Positions 46,944-56,275 of a stretch of DNA of 64,000 nt are shown here, piece after piece. This stretch comes from Aurantiochytrium sp. KH105 (Eukaryota > Sar > Bigyra > Thraustochytrida > Thraustochytriidae): the NCBI GenBank assembly GCA_003116975.1, contig BGKB01000153.1, forward strand, positions 1 through 64,000, written 5' to 3'. A program made the position numbers and the translations under genes. The notes beneath the pieces were generated by a model that did no database searches, was not told where the DNA came from, and saw nothing but the letters and a program-made list of their open reading frames with translations. The stretch's first letter is position 1. Every line of letters begins with the position of its first letter.

Positions 46944-49900
46944 ATGACAAGCGAGGCAAGCGCGGCGGCCAGCGTGGACGGGTCGTGGCGAGGTGCCGCC
47001 TCAGCCAACGCCTCTGCCAGCGGTACCAAGGCATTCTCATCCCCCCGGCGCGGCGAGAGAGCCTTCGAAACGCAAAATGGCGACCGTGGCGGCTCACCGA
47101 CGGCTCCAAGGTCGCGGAGGCCGTCGTCTTCGTCTTTGCCTGCTGCAGCAGGAGACCAAGTCCCGCCGCTCCCGCCAACAACGCCCACGCAGGGACGCGT
47201 GCGCGGGAGACAAGCAATGGGAACGCCTTCGCAATCAGGTCCGCCGCCGACAACGCGCAAGTTCTCCTTTTCGTCGAGTCTTCGAGCAGGCTCCGGCAAC
47301 GCTGCTCTCCAGCGGGAGCGTGCCAAGTGGAACGTCTGGGTAGGTGCTGCTCGAGAGCGACACATTGATCCGGCGACGCTCGTTCGCGAAGTCGTTGACG
47401 CACGCCTCACGTTTCCAAGCTCGGTGATCTCGCGACGAGATTGCGGCGAGCTCGTCCGACGTGTAGTCGACCTGGAAGACACAGAGACCGGTGGTGGCGC
47501 TTCAGCGCGGCTTGTAAGCTACTTCTCGCAGCGAAAGCACATTGAATTCAATATAGACGCACTCGCAGTTGTGGTGCCCTCTTTGTTGAGAGAGGTGCGC
47601 GCCAGTCTCGTGTCGCCTGACCAATGCCTGGACGCCTTGCAGGCCCTCTCGTATGTTCTCTTTTCTGACGGTGCGAGATGCTCAGCATTCGAGGAAGAGA
47701 TTGTACGCACGCTCGTTGATGATGTTCTCCGTGCAGACAATGCGGATCTCGCCTGTGCTGGAGCTGCCTTTGGGTGTTTGGGGAACTTATTGCAACGAAA
47801 AGCTCTTTTGGATGCGCAAGCTCCAGAAGTCGCTCAGCTAGCCTTGCGGTCCATATCGTTGCTGCTCGAAGAGGCCTGGGATACGCCCGCGACAGTAGCA
47901 GTAGGGCAGCATCCTTTGGCAATAGAGAACACAAGAGACAGTCGATTGCAGAAACTAAAAGTGCTCCAGGCAGCCTTACGCGTCGTACACGGATGCCTTC
48001 TCGCTTTTGGCGCAGAGTCCTTGCAGACCAAACTCCACTGGTTTGCAGGCGCTCTCACACGGGTCGTTTGCGAAACCATGCAGGTATGCAAGACGGAGAA
48101 ACGCCTCCGACAAGGCGAGGCGTCAGCGTCGGAATCGGAGATGTCAGACTCGGATATGGAGCGAAAGTCAAGCTCCTCAAGAGTTCTCAAGCAGCTGGAA
48201 AAGATTCGTTTGGCCGCTCTTGATCTCCTTGATGCACTTTGCAAGTTTGATCGAAAACTCATGCAGACGCAGTGGGAGCGCCTTTTACCGCAGCGAAACG
48301 GAAGCGTTCTCAACCTCAAGGCCCCACATCTACTTACAGTCCTGCTTTTCGACGCGCAGCCTCGCGTACGCTGCGCTACCTTCCGGGTCGTCTCTGCTCT
48401 ATTTGCAAACTCGCCCGTGCGCGTCTGGCTCTCGCAGCCTCGGCCTGCTGGCAAAGCGAGTGCCTTTGTGCCTATGAGCGTGAAAATTTCGCGCATTGTC
48501 GAAGAAGTCTTCTATGCGCTTGGCCGCGTGCTTGGTGGCCAGGAAAGCAATCCAACAGCTCTCGAACAGGCCCATCAGTGCGCAGTGACGGTGCTTCGTG
48601 CCGTCCCCTTTGAGGTCCGAGGTAACGAAGGCTTTTTCTTGACTCCATTTCTGCAGGGCTGTGCTGGCCCGCTCACTGCGCGACTTGCAGACGCAAAAGT
48701 GCCCGAAAAGGTCAGATTAGCTGCTGCTGCAACATGCGCGGCCCTTGTCAGCGCGCCAAAGGCCCGACTCGAGAGTGTTGCAACATTCACGACCACCCAT
48801 CTGATTCCAGCGCTCGAGCAAGTCGATCTCGCTGCAAATGAGTGGTCCATGCCCCTTGTGGGTGCTATGTGCGAGCAGTACGCTCGAGAAGTAAGTCGCG
48901 GCACGCTATGGGATGCGACGCACCGCGTTCTGCTTCAGTGTTTTGCTTCCCGTCTCCCTTCGAGTCGACGCGCGGCCGTAGGGTTAGTCGAGCGCATTTT
49001 GCGCCGAGACAAGGTGAGTGAGCCGCCAATCACTTCGGCATTGGCTGGATGGAACGAGGTTCTCTCGGTGCACTTGCCTCGCGCATTGCGGGACCCAGAT
49101 CCCGATGTTCGCAGCTGCGCGGCAGTTTGCGTTTCAGAGATCCGCACCGAGGGGTGGGCACTCGTGTCGGACGCGCAGCGTCGCGAATGCGTGAGCGGCA
49201 TTCTCTCAGCGTATGGAGGCAAAGAGGAGACACAGCGCGCGACGCTAACGGCACTCGGCGCCATGGCTCTCGTTCCTGAATTTCGAACACCCGTTTTCAT
49301 GCGAGATGGTGTGCCTCTTCTTCTTGTCGCACTCGAAGCATCAAATCTTCAGGTACGCGCGCGAGGGGCGCTTGCACTTGCAAATATTGTCTATGAACCA
49401 GATCGGGCCTCGCACCTCGATCAGCTTATTGCTCCCGATACTCGCTGCGCTCTTACCGAGGCATGTATCACTCATGTGCCAGACCACGACAAGGTGGCTG
49501 CTCCGTGTCTGCGAGCCTTGGGGGCGCTTTACGCGGGCTTTGCAACCTCGCTATCCGACAACGAAGACGGTAATGGAAGCCAAAAAGGTAGCCTTGGCGC
49601 ACGCGTCGCACATGCTCTGCTCGAAGGAGCAAACGGCAAGGGCGAGGCTTCGGCGAAGGTGCGATGGAGCGCGTGCGCTTCCATCGGTCTGGTGTTGAGT
49701 CGTGGAACCGATAGTACGAGACAACGAGACTTTGTCGAGGTGCTGGCAGATCAAGCTGCCCAGAACGATAACTTTAAAGTTCGCATTGCCGCAGTGACCG
49801 CATTGCATGAGGGAATTCGTGCCTTGCACGCACGAAGCGATCTGCGTGCCGTCGTGCGAGAGACCCTCGGGCCTGCGCTTCTCTCGCTCGTTAATGCACG

Positions 49901-50054
49901 CGGCATGGTCGACGTCTCTCAAGCTCGCTTTGCTGCCAAGCTTGATGATGCTCTGCGGGCTCTCTTGCGAGGTATTGCCGATTCCGAGTGGCCTGAGCAG
50001 GGCGAGGACCTTGCGAGTCTCATCGGTAGCCAAGAGATGCTCGGGAAAGAATAG
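46944..50054 (+). CDS. HEATR6: HEAT repeat-containing protein 6 homologue, 1036 aa
   Basis: The N-terminal 110 residues are Ser/Pro-rich and disordered. The rest is an alpha-solenoid of HEAT repeats. A block at about residues 395-500, with SESEMSDSDMERK, then KIRLAALDLLDALCKFDRKLM, LLPQRN and LLTVLLFDAQPRVRCATFRVVSALF, matches the conserved domain (DUF4042) that defines HEATR6. Later repeats such as LPRALRDPDPDVRSCAAVCV and VRARGALALANIVYE continue to the C-terminus. The function of HEATR6 is not well established; a scaffold role is assumed. No intron. The stop lies 253 bp from the end of the convergent DGQHR-domain gene. Confidence 0.85.
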   Translation: MTSEASAAASVDGSWRGAASANASASGTKAFSSPRRGERAFETQNGDRGGSPTAPRSRRPSSSSLPAAAGDQVPPLPPTTPTQGRVRGRQAMGTPSQSGPPPTTRKFSFSSSLRAGSGNAALQRERAKWNVWVGAARERHIDPATLVREVVDARLTFPSSVISRRDCGELVRRVVDLEDTETGGGASARLVSYFSQRKHIEFNIDALAVVVPSLLREVRASLVSPDQCLDALQALSYVLFSDGARCSAFEEEIVRTLVDDVLRADNADLACAGAAFGCLGNLLQRKALLDAQAPEVAQLALRSISLLLEEAWDTPATVAVGQHPLAIENTRDSRLQKLKVLQAALRVVHGCLLAFGAESLQTKLHWFAGALTRVVCETMQVCKTEKRLRQGEASASESEMSDSDMERKSSSSRVLKQLEKIRLAALDLLDALCKFDRKLMQTQWERLLPQRNGSVLNLKAPHLLTVLLFDAQPRVRCATFRVVSALFANSPVRVWLSQPRPAGKASAFVPMSVKISRIVEEVFYALGRVLGGQESNPTALEQAHQCAVTVLRAVPFEVRGNEGFFLTPFLQGCAGPLTARLADAKVPEKVRLAAAATCAALVSAPKARLESVATFTTTHLIPALEQVDLAANEWSMPLVGAMCEQYAREVSRGTLWDATHRVLLQCFASRLPSSRRAAVGLVERILRRDKVSEPPITSALAGWNEVLSVHLPRALRDPDPDVRSCAAVCVSEIRTEGWALVSDAQRRECVSGILSAYGGKEETQRATLTALGAMALVPEFRTPVFMRDGVPLLLVALEASNLQVRARGALALANIVYEPDRASHLDQLIAPDTRCALTEACITHVPDHDKVAAPCLRALGALYAGFATSLSDNEDGNGSQKGSLGARVAHALLEGANGKGEASAKVRWSACASIGLVLSRGTDSTRQRDFVEVLADQAAQNDNFKVRIAAVTALHEGIRALHARSDLRAVVRETLGPALLSLVNARGMVDVSQARFAAKLDDALRALLRGIADSEWPEQGEDLASLIGSQEMLGKE

Positions 50055-50307
50055 GAGCAAGTATTGCAACTTTTGCACCAATTTTGTCCAAAGGAAGGTA
50101 AGTCGATACCACACGCCAAATATATGCCTGCCTACCTTCGATTGCACGTGCTCGCAAACTTTGTAGACAATGAACTTGGCTGCGTACATGATTTTGAAGA
50201 TTTTCTTTTTTTTATTCTGTTTTTGAATCGTAAGGAGTGGGTGGGGGAGGAGGGGGGGGGGCTCTGCGATGCAGCGCCTGCACCATGGAAGTCGTCTGAG
50301 GGCGGAC

Positions 50308-51804
50308 TCACGGCGTATGCAAAGACGCGTCCGCGACGCCGTCTTCGAGAAAAGTAAGCACTTGCTCTTCAAGAACCTTTTCGATCCAGTCCTTTTGTAG
50401 ACCGAGATAAAGTCCATGCTTTTTCGCTTTGGGGAGGTTCCTATGTACGGACGTGGGCCACTCCTCCTCGGATCGTTCACTCAACATGCTGTTGCAGGTG
50501 ACGATGGCATCATAGAGCGCATTAGCAGACGCGCCCTGTTCGGAACTCTCCAAACGTTTTGACTCGAAGAGATCATTGCGAAGTCTGTCACGATGAAGGT
50601 GTGGCGCGCGGCATCTTTCGCCTTTGAACATGTCGGAAAACTCCTTCTGAAGACGCTCACAGGCCTCGTCGACGTTTCTCTTAAAAGCCGATTCCAGGTG
50701 CTTGGGCAGGTCAATAGTCTGCACGCTCTCGCCCTTGTTGATCTCGACAAAGAGATTCTTCACCTCGACTTCACTCCGCACATTATAAACCTCGATGAGG
50801 ATCTCTATGTCCTGATCTCCTGGCATCTCCTCCAGGAGTTTTGCGATCGCATGCGAGCGATGCTGACCATCAATGATGCCACACTCTTGAATTTCATCGG
50901 GCGTGCGTCTGACATCTTCATCAAATTGGAAAATGGATATGGTGCCAAGAAAGGATGGATTGTTTCGTTTGGCGTCAACGATCTGCTGCACGCGCGTGTC
51001 ATCGACGCGTCTCTGCGCGTACCATCTTCTCACGTGCTTGAACAGCTCGCGGGACGACGCCACGTATACTCGTTTGTACACTTCTTGCTGGCCGTTCTTC
51101 ATGTCGTAGAGATGCTTCCCGAACCAAGGGTGATTGTTGGCAGTCAAAGGAGAGTGAACTTCGCTTCCAGACGCGCTTCGCCGTGTCTCGGAGATAAGCG
51201 TCCGGTCAGTGTCACTTTCGGCATCAAACTCATCTATGGACGCAAAGGACTCGCTTCTACGCGATGCTGCAGGCGATACAGAAGCAGACGGCGACGGCTC
51301 ACTTGTCGGAGAAGGCATCGTAGCCTTTTCTTTGGCTTTGAGCGCGGCGCCACGTGCACGATTCGCGAGGATTTTCTCCAGTGCAATCGTACGATGGGGC
51401 GTGATGCCCTTGTCCAAACTCGGAGTCTTTGGAGTGACGTTGTTGGCGTTGGTGCTGTTGTGCAAGACGGCCTTTTTCACTGTAGCAGCAGCAGCAGAAC
51501 GGGTGATCATCTTTTCTGCACCACGAACCGAAGGCAATCCCTCGGCATTTTCAGGACACACGTTTTCCTCGTCGTTTTCGTATTGTTTCGGCAAGCCTTC
51601 ATTTCCTTTCAGGTTGAAATGAACACGGTGGGTGTCACCCACCTCCTTCTCCAATCTAGCGTGCTCATCTTCTTCTCCGAATTGGTTTTCGACCACGAAA
51701 GGCTTTGCAGCTGAGGAAGGTCTTGCCCTTTCCCTTTCCGCGGCAGCTGCTGAGCGCGTCTTGGCAGGCGTAGCCTTCCTTGCAGACTGCGCGAACCAAA
51801 ACAT
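50308..51804 (-). CDS. DGQHR-domain protein, 498 aa
   Basis: The N-terminal 225 residues are disordered (Ala/Ser/Glu-rich, several phosphorylatable SP/TP sites). The C-terminal domain starts near residue 245: VYVASSRELFKHV, DDTRVQQIVDAKRNNPSFLGTI, then GIIDGQHRSHAI with DGQHR at 312-316, and later NLFVEINKGESVQTIDLPKHL. This order matches the DGQHR family, known from bacterial DndB-type proteins (phosphorothioate DNA systems) and related ParB-like folds. No eukaryotic function is established to my knowledge. Start set at 51804 (MFWFAQSARK); an in-frame ATG further upstream (MRRGQYW) is possible. It could be an old transfer from a bacterium or large DNA virus that has become a host gene; that is inference. 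Confidence 0.75.
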   Translation of the reverse strand: MFWFAQSARKATPAKTRSAAAAERERARPSSAAKPFVVENQFGEEDEHARLEKEVGDTHRVHFNLKGNEGLPKQYENDEENVCPENAEGLPSVRGAEKMITRSAAAATVKKAVLHNSTNANNVTPKTPSLDKGITPHRTIALEKILANRARGAALKAKEKATMPSPTSEPSPSASVSPAASRRSESFASIDEFDAESDTDRTLISETRRSASGSEVHSPLTANNHPWFGKHLYDMKNGQQEVYKRVYVASSRELFKHVRRWYAQRRVDDTRVQQIVDAKRNNPSFLGTISIFQFDEDVRRTPDEIQECGIIDGQHRSHAIAKLLEEMPGDQDIEILIEVYNVRSEVEVKNLFVEINKGESVQTIDLPKHLESAFKRNVDEACERLQKEFSDMFKGERCRAPHLHRDRLRNDLFESKRLESSEQGASANALYDAIVTCNSMLSERSEEEWPTSVHRNLPKAKKHGLYLGLQKDWIEKVLEEQVLTFLEDGVADASLHTP

Positions 51805-52181
51805 CAGTGTGCCAGCGAGAGACCTGCACGCACGACCTGTCCGCCGCGCGCACGGCGCCCTGTGAGTACTGCCGTCTCGCCTTTTGCAGAGAGCCCTCGA
51901 ATGTGTAACGGGCGGGACACTCCAATATTGTCCCCTCCTCATAAAAAGATCACCTTTTGGAGAGCGCTCGATTGTGCGCCGAGCAGCCGAAGTCGCCACG
52001 CCGCGTGAAACGAGCAAAGGAGGAGTTTGGAGACGAATAGAAAAGTCTGCACGTAGTGCAGCGCGCGCGCGCGAGGTGGGAGAAGACGGGAAGGGAAGAG
52101 CAGAAAAAGAAAAAAAGAAAATAGAAGAGGGTCTGAAGAGATGCTCACTTCGGATAGAATTAGAGGACGGACACCAAAGGT
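51805..52181. other. Leader of the DGQHR gene
   Basis: 377 bp between the DGQHR-domain gene start and the stop of the next minus-strand gene, purine-rich on the plus strand near 52070-52140. No gene is seen. Confidence 0.45.
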
Positions 52182-53564
52182 TCAAAAGTCAGGAATGTAA
52201 TTACCAATGTTTCCTAGATTAAGCGATGACAGGGAAGAGCGATCCTGAGCATCATCGTCGGTACAAAGGACACCTTCCGAACCGTCAAGAAAAGGTTCCG
52301 ACGACGGTGCGGACGATGCTCGTTGAAGGGACCGCGACGAAGTATGTGGCCCCGAGGTCGCCCAAGGCGAAAACATTACTGGAGAAGTGCAAGATATTCC
52401 AGAAGATGACGTCGCCGCCGCCGCCGCCACCATCGTTGGCGTTCGGGGATTTGGAAGTGGGGACGTTGAAAGTGGGGACGACGAGTTTTTGCGTAAAAGC
52501 TTTTTCCTCTTGCCCAGTGCCTCGGACGAGGCGTCCTCGGCGTGCTCCTGACGACTGCTCGCTTGCGCTTGGAAGGCAGCCTGGAGAGATTTGCGACGCG
52601 TTGTAGAGAGGCGTGGCGTTGCGTTTGATTGCGTATCTGACGGAGTTTGAGGGGCGCTTTCAAGGGACATTGGCACCGAAAGGTGGACGCGGAGAATGTG
52701 CATAACTCGGCCTCCCCGCTTGTCTAGGGCCCACTCCTCTTGTTTTCGATACATATCAGCCATGCTTCGCAGGCAGCGCCAGCGGCTAAGATGGCGCTTG
52801 CTTGCCGCGGACCGGAACACCTGATCGGCAAACTCGACAGCAGCAGTATGGCGCGGATCGCAAATCCAGAGGAGGACTTGCTCCTTGACGAGCGTGAGGC
52901 GGATTTTCGAGTCGGGGGTCTCCGGGCGATCAGGGGACGCATACTTGTCCACTGTGAGCCCAAACACGTACCAGCAGCCTACCGTTGACGCAGGGTAAAT
53001 GTCTTCGGCAATATGGCCTGCGGGTGTGAGCGACGAGATGAGATTGAGGGCATTATTGAGCAGCTGATACCTTTCTTCAGATGGGAGATGTTGCGTGACA
53101 AAGGGTCGCGCAGCAGAACACCGCGCTGCAGCACCTGAGCAAAGCTTTGCTGCAGCGTGATTCCCGTTGAGGATGCTGTCTTCGAGCGATCCCTCGAGCA
53201 GCGTCCGCTTTTCGATACGAAAGGAGGCATCGGCGACGGGATCCCAAGACAAAAGGACCACGTGGACGCGATGGTAAAAGACGCGACGACGCCACCGGAG
53301 AAGCTCGACGTATTGTGCAAAGTGTTTGCCCGCATACGAGGTCACTGATCCGAGCACGATGCCTTGCGTGCGTGAAAGGACGGTCTTGCGGAGTCGCAAC
53401 ATTGCCACAAACAAGGCAACTGCGAGTCTTCGGACGCCGACAACGAGTCCGCCATTACTTGCCGCGACGGCCGCGACAATTCCGGGCCATGACGCCAGCG
53501 CAGACGCCACCGTGCGCTTCCACGAGGCAGCCCTCCTCCCCATCCACGCAAGAGCTTCACGCAA
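52182..53564 (-). CDS. Hypothetical protein with hydrophobic N-terminus, 460 aa
   Basis: I do not recognise this protein. The first 80 residues contain two hydrophobic stretches, VASALASWPGIVAAVAA (about 19-35) and VGVRRLAVALFVAMLRL (about 42-58), likely membrane segments or a signal-anchor. A globular middle part (about residues 85-290) contains HVVLLSWDPVADASFRIEKR, YQLLNNALNLISSLTPAGH and KEQVLLWICDPRHTAAVEFADQVF. The C-terminal 150 residues are Ser/Thr/Pro-rich and probably phosphorylated and disordered. It is divergent from the small gene at 53999. Confidence 0.6.
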   Translation of the reverse strand: MREALAWMGRRAASWKRTVASALASWPGIVAAVAASNGGLVVGVRRLAVALFVAMLRLRKTVLSRTQGIVLGSVTSYAGKHFAQYVELLRWRRRVFYHRVHVVLLSWDPVADASFRIEKRTLLEGSLEDSILNGNHAAAKLCSGAAARCSAARPFVTQHLPSEERYQLLNNALNLISSLTPAGHIAEDIYPASTVGCWYVFGLTVDKYASPDRPETPDSKIRLTLVKEQVLLWICDPRHTAAVEFADQVFRSAASKRHLSRWRCLRSMADMYRKQEEWALDKRGGRVMHILRVHLSVPMSLESAPQTPSDTQSNATPRLSTTRRKSLQAAFQAQASSRQEHAEDASSEALGKRKKLLRKNSSSPLSTSPLPNPRTPTMVAAAAATSSSGISCTSPVMFSPWATSGPHTSSRSLQRASSAPSSEPFLDGSEGVLCTDDDAQDRSSLSSLNLGNIGNYIPDF

Positions 53565-53998
53565 CGCGACAGGGGAGCTTTACAAGGAGCCCATTCTCAT
53601 TTTCTGCGATTAGGGCATGGTTCTGCTTTCGTTCTCATTTTGTTCTATCAAACGATCCGTTGCGAGGCAAGAAAAGAGGTATGGCCTGGCCTTCCTTTTT
53701 ACCCTGAAATGTGAGCTATTCTCTCCAACAAAGAGAGTCAAGAAGGGGCGAAAACAGACTGCGAGTTTGCGAAAAGTCGACTTGGTAATCAATCGAGCAA
53801 AAGACAAAAGAACCCGTCGCCCACGGTCGTTGAACGCTTCTGACAGGACGCTTGATCAAATTTGACCTCAGAGTCGAGTCTATAGCTTTTCTTGCTCAGG
53901 TTCCACGCGAGGCCAGAACAAAAAGTAGATTGTTTTCGGCGAAGGGTCCTGCTATTTGCACTCGCGCGCGTGCGAGAGTGTAGGGCATAGCGTAAACA
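53565..53998. other. Divergent promoter region
   Basis: 434 bp between two divergent starts; no repeat or gene was noticed. Confidence 0.45.
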
Positions 53999-54589
53999 AT
54001 GGCTTTCTTTGGACTGACGTACCTGGGGGAGCAGGCATACTTTCGCGACAGCTCGGAGCACGGACTCGACCTGGCGCTCTTTTCCGAGGATGACCTTGAA
54101 CGAGCGCTCGATCGAACAGTGGGCAAGAACGCCACGACCGTGGAGCTGATCAAGATCCCTGACTACCTGGTGACGCTGTACAAGGGTCCGCTTGTACCAA
54201 AGTGGGATGATGATTTGATTCGGGAGCAGCTGACCGCGCTTGGAATGGAGGACGGCGCCCAGGATGTGGCGCGGGATGTATTTCTTGAAGCCTGTCGCAA
54301 GGCGCGCGAGGTTACCATGCATCCGTCTTTCCATGAAGATCGGCCGTACAAAGCAGTCGAGTACAGGTCCATGAGTGAATTCAAAGATGCTACGAAGCGA
54401 AATGTACGCCTTGCGCACAATCCGCGTGACAAATTCTTGAACCCGGTCGTCTCAAGTCACTCCGTGGGCTGGAACGTTGGCGAGACTGAGTTCGCCAAGC
54501 TTGACGCCAAGTGTACTAAACGATTTCCCAAAACAGCGAGCCCGGAGAGTCTTTTTGCTGATGCGATGGCTGCGGCGAATCTTCAATGA
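53999..54589 (+). CDS. Small protein, possibly axonemal (microtubule inner protein-like), 196 aa
   Basis: Starts MAFFGLTYLGEQAYF. The MAFFGL..LG start is, from memory, shared with a class of small ciliary proteins (TEX49-like), and the late segment HNPRDKFLNPVVSSHSVGW resembles the KY..P.TSS.xVGW pattern in CFAP144/FAM183-type proteins. Both belong to the lining of ciliary doublet microtubules. The middle is helical and charged with no membrane segment. Zoospore flagella would be the site if this is right. The similarity is weak and based on short motifs, so treat it as a hypothesis; the gene itself looks real, with a clean start and stop. Confidence 0.6.
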   Translation: MAFFGLTYLGEQAYFRDSSEHGLDLALFSEDDLERALDRTVGKNATTVELIKIPDYLVTLYKGPLVPKWDDDLIREQLTALGMEDGAQDVARDVFLEACRKAREVTMHPSFHEDRPYKAVEYRSMSEFKDATKRNVRLAHNPRDKFLNPVVSSHSVGWNVGETEFAKLDAKCTKRFPKTASPESLFADAMAAANLQ

Positions 54590-54994
54590 ATAGAAATTTA
54601 AAAAACACTTACATTGCACAGGGATTGGTCAAAGAGAAATATTCTTGGAGTCGACCTACGCGTGATTGTTGCACGTCGGTTTTTAGTTTCGTTTCGTTTC
54701 GATTCGATTCGTTTTTTTTCTTGGATGTTCGCTGTCTTTTGCCTTGTCTTATCTTGTCCTTTCCTTCTTTCTATGATCTCGTTTGCATATTTGTCCACAC
54801 CCGAAAATCGACATTCCGTTCCATATCGCAAATATTGTGGAATGTGCTTCGTGCGGACTCATACTTCGTCACTATTCTTTGAATTCAAGGGACAAGCAGC
54901 TGCGGCTGGCGACACGCGGAAAAAAGGGCTTACGCTTGAAAGAAAAGATGGAGAGCACGATAGGCCTAATACATTCTTTGGAGTGATAAAAAAA
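54590..54994. other. Convergent 3' flanks
   Basis: 405 bp, T-rich with TTCGTTTCG-type repeats near 54688-54712 and a TAGGCCTA at 54961-54968. No gene is seen. Confidence 0.5.
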
Positions 54995-56275
54995 TCAGGT
55001 CCGAGGCACGGCCTCTTTGTTTTGTGAGTTTGCGACTTTAATAGGATCAAACACCTCCCATTGACTCGCAGGATAAATGTGCTTGTTCTTATTGTACCAA
55101 TGACGGTCACAAACCTTGCCAGCGTGAGACTCTCGTCCCGCCACACGGATGTCGCCTTGCAGACGGACATCTTCCTCGACACTGAATTTGTTGAGCGGAC
55201 CTGTCCTTCCTCGCGCGTTGCTCATGATGAGATCGTAAAAGGTAAGAAAGTTCGGAATGATCATGTCCTCCTTGATGTACATGAGAGTATCTGCGGAAGC
55301 GGCGCGCAAACTCGGAAAGAGCTTCATCATTTTTAGTCGCACCTTTTCCAAAAAGTCGGAAACAGTAGTGCCCTTGGTGACGACGATGCGATCACGATTG
55401 CCTTCGCCCGTCCAGTAACTGTAGGTGATCGTGAGCGGCTCGGCCTTGATTTTCGCCTTTTCCGCTTCCTTGATCGCGTGTTTGCGCTCCTCTTCTTTGC
55501 GCAGCTTCTCATCACGTTCTCGATCGGGCAAAAAGCTTGTTTCTACGTCGGGATTTTTGATGACCCGAAGCTCTCCATCGTCGCTTCCGTCCCGCCCATC
55601 GTTTTCGTCACCACTGCGCTTGCGTTTCTTCTCTTTCTTGCTCTTTTTGCCTTTTTTGTCCTTTTTGCGCTTCTTGGACTTTTTGGAAGCTGCGTACGTA
55701 TCTTTGTCGTCGTCGTCGTCGTCGTCGTCGTCATCGTCGTCGTCGCCTTCACCATCGGCAGCGAAGGAGAGGAGGGCGTGATCGCGACGTGCTCGTTTAG
55801 CACGCTTTTTGGCTCGATCATCGGCTTTGGCGTGCTCTGCATTGGAAGTCAGGGTGCCTGAGCCTAGTCCCGCCTCGATCGCGGCGGCCTTGCGCTGCGA
55901 CTCGCGGTACTCCTCGCGGGTTTGTAGACCATACGGGCGGTCGCTGGCCTCGCTGTGCAAGACTTCCTTCTGAAAGCGCCTGCCCACATCTCGAAGCGTG
56001 TCGGCGTCCGGAACGGCGGACCGAATCGTCAGCTCTTCGCGTTGTCGTTGGTACTGCTCGAGCAAGTGTTGGCGCTCCTTGGCGAGCTGCGCGGCGCCCG
56101 GTCCGGAGAGATTGCCTTCAGTGGTGTAGATTGATGCGGCTGCCGCCGCCGCTAAACTAGCCGCCCGCGACGCGGACGCGGACGCAGATCCTGGACCTCC
56201 TGCGGCCGCCGACCCTGCCGCCGTGCCGCCGGCAGCCTCATCCTTCTTCCCTTCGCCCATCGCGGCAGGCAACAA
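54995..56275 (-). CDS. FAM50/XAP5 family nuclear protein, 426 aa
   Basis: FAM50A/XAP5 proteins are nuclear, associate with the spliceosome C complex in animals and regulate circadian or ciliary genes in plants and algae. Order seen: an Ala/Gly-rich N-terminus, helix HLLEQYQRQREELTIRSAV, a Lys- and Asp-rich linker with 14 consecutive Asp residues (encoded by GTC repeats near 55705-55745), then the conserved C-terminal domain: EPLTITYSYWTGEGNRDRIVV, FLEKVRLKMMKLFPSLR, LMYIKEDMIIPNFLTFYDLI and the end KVCDRHWYNKNKHIYPASQW. The last segment is nearly invariant in the family. The start could be the Met at 56275 or the one at 56260 (MGEGKK). Confidence 0.94.
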   Translation of the reverse strand: MLPAAMGEGKKDEAAGGTAAGSAAAGGPGSASASASRAASLAAAAAASIYTTEGNLSGPGAAQLAKERQHLLEQYQRQREELTIRSAVPDADTLRDVGRRFQKEVLHSEASDRPYGLQTREEYRESQRKAAAIEAGLGSGTLTSNAEHAKADDRAKKRAKRARRDHALLSFAADGEGDDDDDDDDDDDDDKDTYAASKKSKKRKKDKKGKKSKKEKKRKRSGDENDGRDGSDDGELRVIKNPDVETSFLPDRERDEKLRKEEERKHAIKEAEKAKIKAEPLTITYSYWTGEGNRDRIVVTKGTTVSDFLEKVRLKMMKLFPSLRAASADTLMYIKEDMIIPNFLTFYDLIMSNARGRTGPLNKFSVEEDVRLQGDIRVAGRESHAGKVCDRHWYNKNKHIYPASQWEVFDPIKVANSQNKEAVPRT

